Source: Candidatus Lernaella stagnicola
GTDB taxonomy: Bacteria; Lernaellota; Lernaellaia; Lernaellales; Lernaellaceae
Length of the DNA: 64,000 bases
Direction of reading: 5' to 3'
Assembly (NCBI GenBank): GCA_030765525.1
Contig: JAVCCK010000007.1
Coordinates: forward strand, 1-64,000
Below the pieces are notes generated by a model, which saw only the letters and a program-made list of their open reading frames with translations, did not search any database and was not told where the DNA came from. Numbering within the stretch: position 1 is the stretch's first letter; every line of letters starts with the position of its first letter. Position numbers and translations under genes: made by a program. This document shows positions 60,822-64,000 of this stretch, piece after piece.

Positions 60822-62008
60822 TTCTTCTTCCCTTTCTTCTTCGGTGCACAAGCGGCGGCCAACGGCTCGGCCGAAGCCGTGTCTTCCCAGGGAACACCGG
60901 GGCGACCGATATGGCCAAAGCAACAAATGGGGGCGTAGCGAACCCTTCGCAAATCGAGGTGCTCGACGATGCCGGGAGTAGAAAGATCAAACACCTTGCG
61001 AATCGTGTCGGCGAGGTCGCGATCGGTGCCGCAAACGCCGGTCGCGAAGGTATTGACCTGGAGGCTGACCGGACGTTCGCGCCCAAATAAATAGGCCAGC
61101 CGTACTTCGCAGCGAGCGGCAAGGCCGGCGGCCACGACGCACTTGGCCACATGCCGCGCCATGTAGGTGGCGGCGCGGTCTGTTTTCGTCGGATCTTTGC
61201 CCGAAAGCGACTTGCCGCCGGTGGGTACGGCCGTGCCGTAGAGGTCCATCACCGTCGTGCGGCCACTCATGCCCACGTTGGCAGTCGGTCCGCCACTGGT
61301 AAATGGGCCCGTGTGATTGACGTGCAATACGGCCTTTTTCGTATCGATGCCGCCCAATTTGCGGATCACCGGGCGAAGCACCTTCTGTTTGACTGCAGTC
61401 GAAATGGCCTTGTGATCGACAGACTTGCTGTGCCACGTGCTGACCGTGGCGTTGAGCAAACGCACCGGCAGATTGTCTTCGTACATGAACGTAACTTGCA
61501 CTTGGCCGTCGCTAAACAGGCCCGGGATTTTCTTCTCGACCAGCACTTCATTGAGCTTGCGGGCGAGTTGGTGCGCGGTCCAAATCGGCACCGGCGACAA
61601 ATTCGTGTCGAAGCCCAAACGGGCCGCCTCGTTGGTGGCGTAACCGATGGCAATGCCTTGATCGCTTGCGCCGCGTTTATCCACGGCCAGGCCGACTTCT
61701 TCGGATTGCTCTTGCAGAAGGTTCAGAACGGCGATGGAGCGGGCATTGAACGCGATTTCCGGATTATCGTATCCGGCATCGGTCAACACTTGGCGTACGG
61801 TGCCCGTGATGTCGATGTATGTGTTGGTCGTCAGTTCGCCGGAGACCAACACAAGACCGGGCGCAGCCACGGCTTGTAGATCCGCCCGCGCGAAGCGGTC
61901 TTTGCGTAATACTCCATCAAGAATTGTATCTACGATTAGATCGCAAAGCTTGTTGGGTTGGCCACAGGTCACCGATTCGGCGCTGAACACCAATCGTTTC
62001 GATGGCAT
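60818..62008 (-). CDS. MetK-like protein with altered active-site residues
   Basis: 396 residues, start after AGGAGGA. The overall fold is S-adenosylmethionine synthetase: GASDQGIAIGYATNE, GGPTANVGMSGRTTVMDLYG, LSGKDPTKTDRAATYMARHV and GHIGRPGVPWE. The hallmark VxEGHPDK is VTCGQPNK. By E. coli numbering from memory, His14 is Gln, Asp16 Asn, Lys165 Gln, Asp238 Asn and Lys245 Thr, whereas Asp118, Arg244, Lys265, Lys269 and Asp271 remain. Canonical SAM synthesis seems unlikely without compensation; a changed chemistry, regulatory pseudoenzyme or unusual SAM synthetase are the options. A Lys-rich tail (KKKGKKK) is odd. Coupled to the PLP gene by ATGA. Confidence 0.85.
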   Translation of the reverse strand: MPSKRLVFSAESVTCGQPNKLCDLIVDTILDGVLRKDRFARADLQAVAAPGLVLVSGELTTNTYIDITGTVRQVLTDAGYDNPEIAFNARSIAVLNLLQEQSEEVGLAVDKRGASDQGIAIGYATNEAARLGFDTNLSPVPIWTAHQLARKLNEVLVEKKIPGLFSDGQVQVTFMYEDNLPVRLLNATVSTWHSKSVDHKAISTAVKQKVLRPVIRKLGGIDTKKAVLHVNHTGPFTSGGPTANVGMSGRTTVMDLYGTAVPTGGKSLSGKDPTKTDRAATYMARHVAKCVVAAGLAARCEVRLAYLFGRERPVSLQVNTFATGVCGTDRDLADTIRKVFDLSTPGIVEHLDLRRVRYAPICCFGHIGRPGVPWEDTASAEPLAAACAPKKKGKKK

Positions 62009-62047
62009 CGCTGTCCTCCTAGGTTTTGTAAAAAGCGAGGCAGGGGT

Positions 62048-62076
62048 ATGCTAGGTGGAGCGTTTTTTGGTGTCAA
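62048..62076 (-). promoter_or_regulatory. Sigma70 promoter of the MetK-like operon
   Basis: TTGACA (62076-62071), 17-base spacer, TAGCAT (62053-62048). Predicted leader is only about 32 bases with AGGAGGA, too short for a SAM riboswitch. Confidence 0.65.
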
Positions 62077-62103
62077 CACGTCCAGCGGCGAAATACTCCG
62101 CCA

Positions 62104-62817
62104 ATGGGGACAAACTTGAGCAATTCTTTGCCTGTGATGATCGGCGTGGTGCACCGCGATCCCGTCGGCGAAGAACGTTTGTTGACCGTGCTGCGCCGCT
62201 ACCGGCCGGCGATCGTCACCCTGGAGGTCAGCCCCTACGCGATGGCGTTTCGGGAAGAAAACGGCCCGCGCTTGGTCGCACAGTTGGAAAGCTTCGTACC
62301 GGCCGAGCGGCGTGACCACGGCGAAATCGCCGCCATACGCGAAACGTTGCGTCAACCCTTTGAACTTCGCGCCGCGCAACAATATGCGGCGGAAAACGGT
62401 TGCCGTGTTGAACTCGTTGACGACAGTGAGATCTCCCGGCTGTTGCTGCAGGATGTCGAAGATGAGTTGCTGACCGAGGCGAACATTGCGCGCCTGCTCA
62501 AGCGGCCGGATTACTCGTTGTCTCGCACCGTGGCGTCCTTTTACCGTCGGGCGCGCCGCCTTCTCGCCGATGAACCGGTGCCGCCGACCCAACTGGGATT
62601 CTCCGTCGAGCGCCTCGCGCTCATGCAGGTGCGGGACGAGCGTATGGCGGCCCGCCTTCACGAAATCGTTGACGACGCCCTGCACGATCGTTGGGTGCAC
62701 GTGGGCGGCGTCTTCCACTTGCTGCGCGTCAAAGGCTTGCGCCTGCTGTGGGAACACCTTGCCGCTCGCGGCGTCGATCGGGCACTGCTGGAAGATTTAG
62801 TCGGCTCTGCCGAGTGA
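62104..62817 (+). CDS. TraB/PrgY/Tiki-superfamily-like protein
   Basis: 237 residues; ATG start without a clear ribosome site, the ATG at 62137 being an alternative. Early MIGVVHRDPVGEERLL has the G-x-x-H-like first motif, IVTLEVSPYAMAF the Glu motif, and the end has RDERMAARLHEIVDD followed by VHVGGVFHLLRV, the G-x-x-H of TraB/ChaN-type folds. Members include pheromone-shutdown PrgY and Tiki metalloproteases; many bacterial ones are untested. Divergent from the MetK-like gene, 95 bases between starts. Confidence 0.5.
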   Translation: MGTNLSNSLPVMIGVVHRDPVGEERLLTVLRRYRPAIVTLEVSPYAMAFREENGPRLVAQLESFVPAERRDHGEIAAIRETLRQPFELRAAQQYAAENGCRVELVDDSEISRLLLQDVEDELLTEANIARLLKRPDYSLSRTVASFYRRARRLLADEPVPPTQLGFSVERLALMQVRDERMAARLHEIVDDALHDRWVHVGGVFHLLRVKGLRLLWEHLAARGVDRALLEDLVGSAE

Positions 62818-62826
62818 CGCGGCAGT

Positions 62827-63276
62827 CTATTCTATGACGGTCAGTTTCAAATTCGGCGCATATTGTTGAATCAAGGGAATGTTCTCGGCGATCAATTTGC
62901 CGACCGGGTTCGGCGACATGATGCCCCCGTCCATTTTGAGGTCGGTGCGTACGTTCTCATGGTTCGTCAACCACAAGTGATACGTCGTGCGTTTTTTCTC
63001 CAGGATGAGTTCGGGCATCTGGTCGTACTCGATGAACACCGGTGGCCGCAATCCCCGCCACAAACTGCGCGAACATACGACAATACCTTTCTCGGTGAAA
63101 AAGACGTAGTTCCATATCCAATTGAACCAAAGCGGAATGAGGATCATGATGAATTCAAAATCGCGCTTGATCATGCCTCCGAACAGGTAATGCCCGACGA
63201 CCGTTTCCGGTATTTTCGTTTTAATTTTTTCCATACGGGCCGGAGTCGTCTTGACGAAGTGGTGCACCAAACTCAT
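62827..63276 (-). CDS. Small membrane protein, PH-domain-like, unknown function
   Basis: 149 residues, start after GGGAAAGG. One or two hydrophobic helices (FEFIMILIPLWFNWIWNYVFF) followed by beta strands FTEKGIVVCSRSLWRGL, PPVFIEYDQMPELILEKK and TYHLWLTNHENV, like bacterial PH-like domains that follow a membrane hairpin. No family could be named. Confidence 0.5.
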   Translation of the reverse strand: MSLVHHFVKTTPARMEKIKTKIPETVVGHYLFGGMIKRDFEFIMILIPLWFNWIWNYVFFTEKGIVVCSRSLWRGLRPPVFIEYDQMPELILEKKRTTYHLWLTNHENVRTDLKMDGGIMSPNPVGKLIAENIPLIQQYAPNLKLTVIE

Positions 63277-63434
63277 CGCTTATGCCTTTCCCAATAGGTA
63301 GTGGATGCGCCGCGAACCGTCATCGGCGATTTGTCACGGCGGGTCCAACTTGGTTAGAAACGATGCCCAATCTGAAGATGAAAATCTTTTCAGATAATAG
63401 TGGAGGCGAATCCAAAATGCAAAGAGAAAGCGCG

Positions 63435-64000
63435 TTACAGGCTGTCCGGGCGCGGATGCACCGCCAAGCCGATACCCTGGTTGCTTTCGACCAGGTCGGT
63501 CTGGCCGAAGACCATGCGGTAGGAGTTACCCTTTTTGATGACGCTCGGCGCGAACTCGCCGTAGGTGATGTATTGCGACGCGCCGAAGAGGGTCAGCGGG
63601 AAGCGCTCGTTGACGATCGGATTGGCGAAGTCCGTCGCCTTTTCCCATTCCAGGCCGTCGAAACTCGCCGCCGTCCCGATGCCGACGTCGTGCAAGATGA
63701 AGTCGCCCACGAGATTACCGGTGTAGTAGAGGCGGTAGACGTCGCGATCCACCGGGCGGTCTACCCGAACCTCAGGGCTGGCCACCAGTCCCAATTCATC
63801 GGCATAAAATTCCCACTCCTGGGTGGCGCGGAATATCGGCTCCACGCTCGCGCCGTCGTGAATTGAATCACGACCGGACACGTCGCGCTTGACGAAATCC
63901 AAACCGTCGTCGCTCTCGGCGTAACCGATGGCGTATCCGATTCGTCTGGCCAAATCGGGACCGTCCACCACGCCGCCGCTGTAATACATGCGGTACCGGC
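63435..64000 (-). CDS. Beta-propeller hydrolase-like protein, 5' part outside window
   Basis: The last ~185 residues are seen; the frame stays open past 64000. Repeats such as YRMYYSGGV, AIGYAESDDGLDFVKRD, YRLYYTGNLVGDF and GTAASFDGLEWEKATDF are typical of five-bladed beta-propellers of the GH43/GH68/GH32 superfamily and related lipoproteins. Catalytic acids cannot be judged in the fragment. About 160 bp without features separates it from the small membrane gene. Confidence 0.65.
   Translation of the reverse strand, partial: RYRMYYSGGVVDGPDLARRIGYAIGYAESDDGLDFVKRDVSGRDSIHDGASVEPIFRATQEWEFYADELGLVASPEVRVDRPVDRDVYRLYYTGNLVGDFILHDVGIGTAASFDGLEWEKATDFANPIVNERFPLTLFGASQYITYGEFAPSVIKKGNSYRMVFGQTDLVESNQGIGLAVHPRPDSL

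Noticed and set aside
62009-62103. SAM riboswitch ahead of the MetK-like gene
   Set aside because: Predicted leader is about 32 bases; no aptamer-size structured region is possible.

Overview
The window reads as chromosomal DNA of a GC-rich, Gram-negative (diderm) bacterium. Evidence for two membranes: several lipobox lipoproteins, two probable outer-membrane beta-barrels and a LolB-like lipoprotein. Asp-rich linkers directly after lipidated cysteines, VWQD-type repeats, disintegrin-like Cys arrays and many standalone radical-SAM and PLP genes recall deltaproteobacterial, myxococcal or neighbouring candidate phyla. This placement is an inference; no marker tree could be run. No phage, insertion sequence, CRISPR array or antibiotic cassette is visible. 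The DNA is compact: convergent genes share stop codons, and ATGA overlaps link genes in operons.

Region by region. 1-7.7 kb: tail of a TPR protein, a beta-helix lipoprotein, a geranylgeranyl-reductase-type flavoprotein, a tandem cytochrome-b5/DUF2231 membrane protein, a HemW-like radical-SAM protein and a B12-binding radical-SAM protein. 8-15 kb: Tex, a divergent PurF-like protein, a tocopherol-cyclase-like lipoprotein, a DUF697-like protein with a histone-H1-like tail and a lone OppD-type ATPase. 15-22.4 kb: a TPR lipoprotein, LolB-like lipoprotein and MshEN operon, a PP2C phosphatase, RNase P RNA, and an RNase H / CT398 zinc-ribbon / Nif3 cluster. 22.4-27.5 kb: a CAT-anticodon tRNA and the macromolecular synthesis operon rpsU-yqeY-cvpA-dnaG-rpoD, with a clear promoter and terminator.

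27.7-33 kb holds one 1750-residue lipoprotein with about 13 VWQD repeats followed by 16 disintegrin-loop-like units. 33-46.5 kb: a DAG-kinase-like protein, a cytidylate-kinase-like protein, beta-barrels, a GT39-type glycosyltransferase, a MaoC-type protein, and an overlapping pair made of a membrane-anchored RPH-like dikinase and a membrane-fused FGE-like protein, then a TTTDDD-repeat lipoprotein. 46.5-50.4 kb: topoisomerase IV (parE-parC). 50.7-54.9 kb: a CDF transporter on a probably leaderless mRNA, an SGNH hydrolase, an M15 peptidase, a methyltransferase flanked by a 34-bp direct repeat, and tRNA-Arg(ACG). 54.9-59.5 kb: DNA repair genes (nth, polX, mutM) around a GH4 glycosidase. 59.6-64 kb: an ATGA-coupled pair (MetK-like protein lacking several canonical catalytic residues, then a Cys/Met-metabolism PLP enzyme), a TraB-like protein, a small membrane protein and the end of a beta-propeller hydrolase-like gene.

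Strongest leads for undescribed biology: the active-site-altered MetK-like protein coupled to a PLP enzyme; the disintegrin-like repeat protein; and the dikinase/FGE-like membrane pair.
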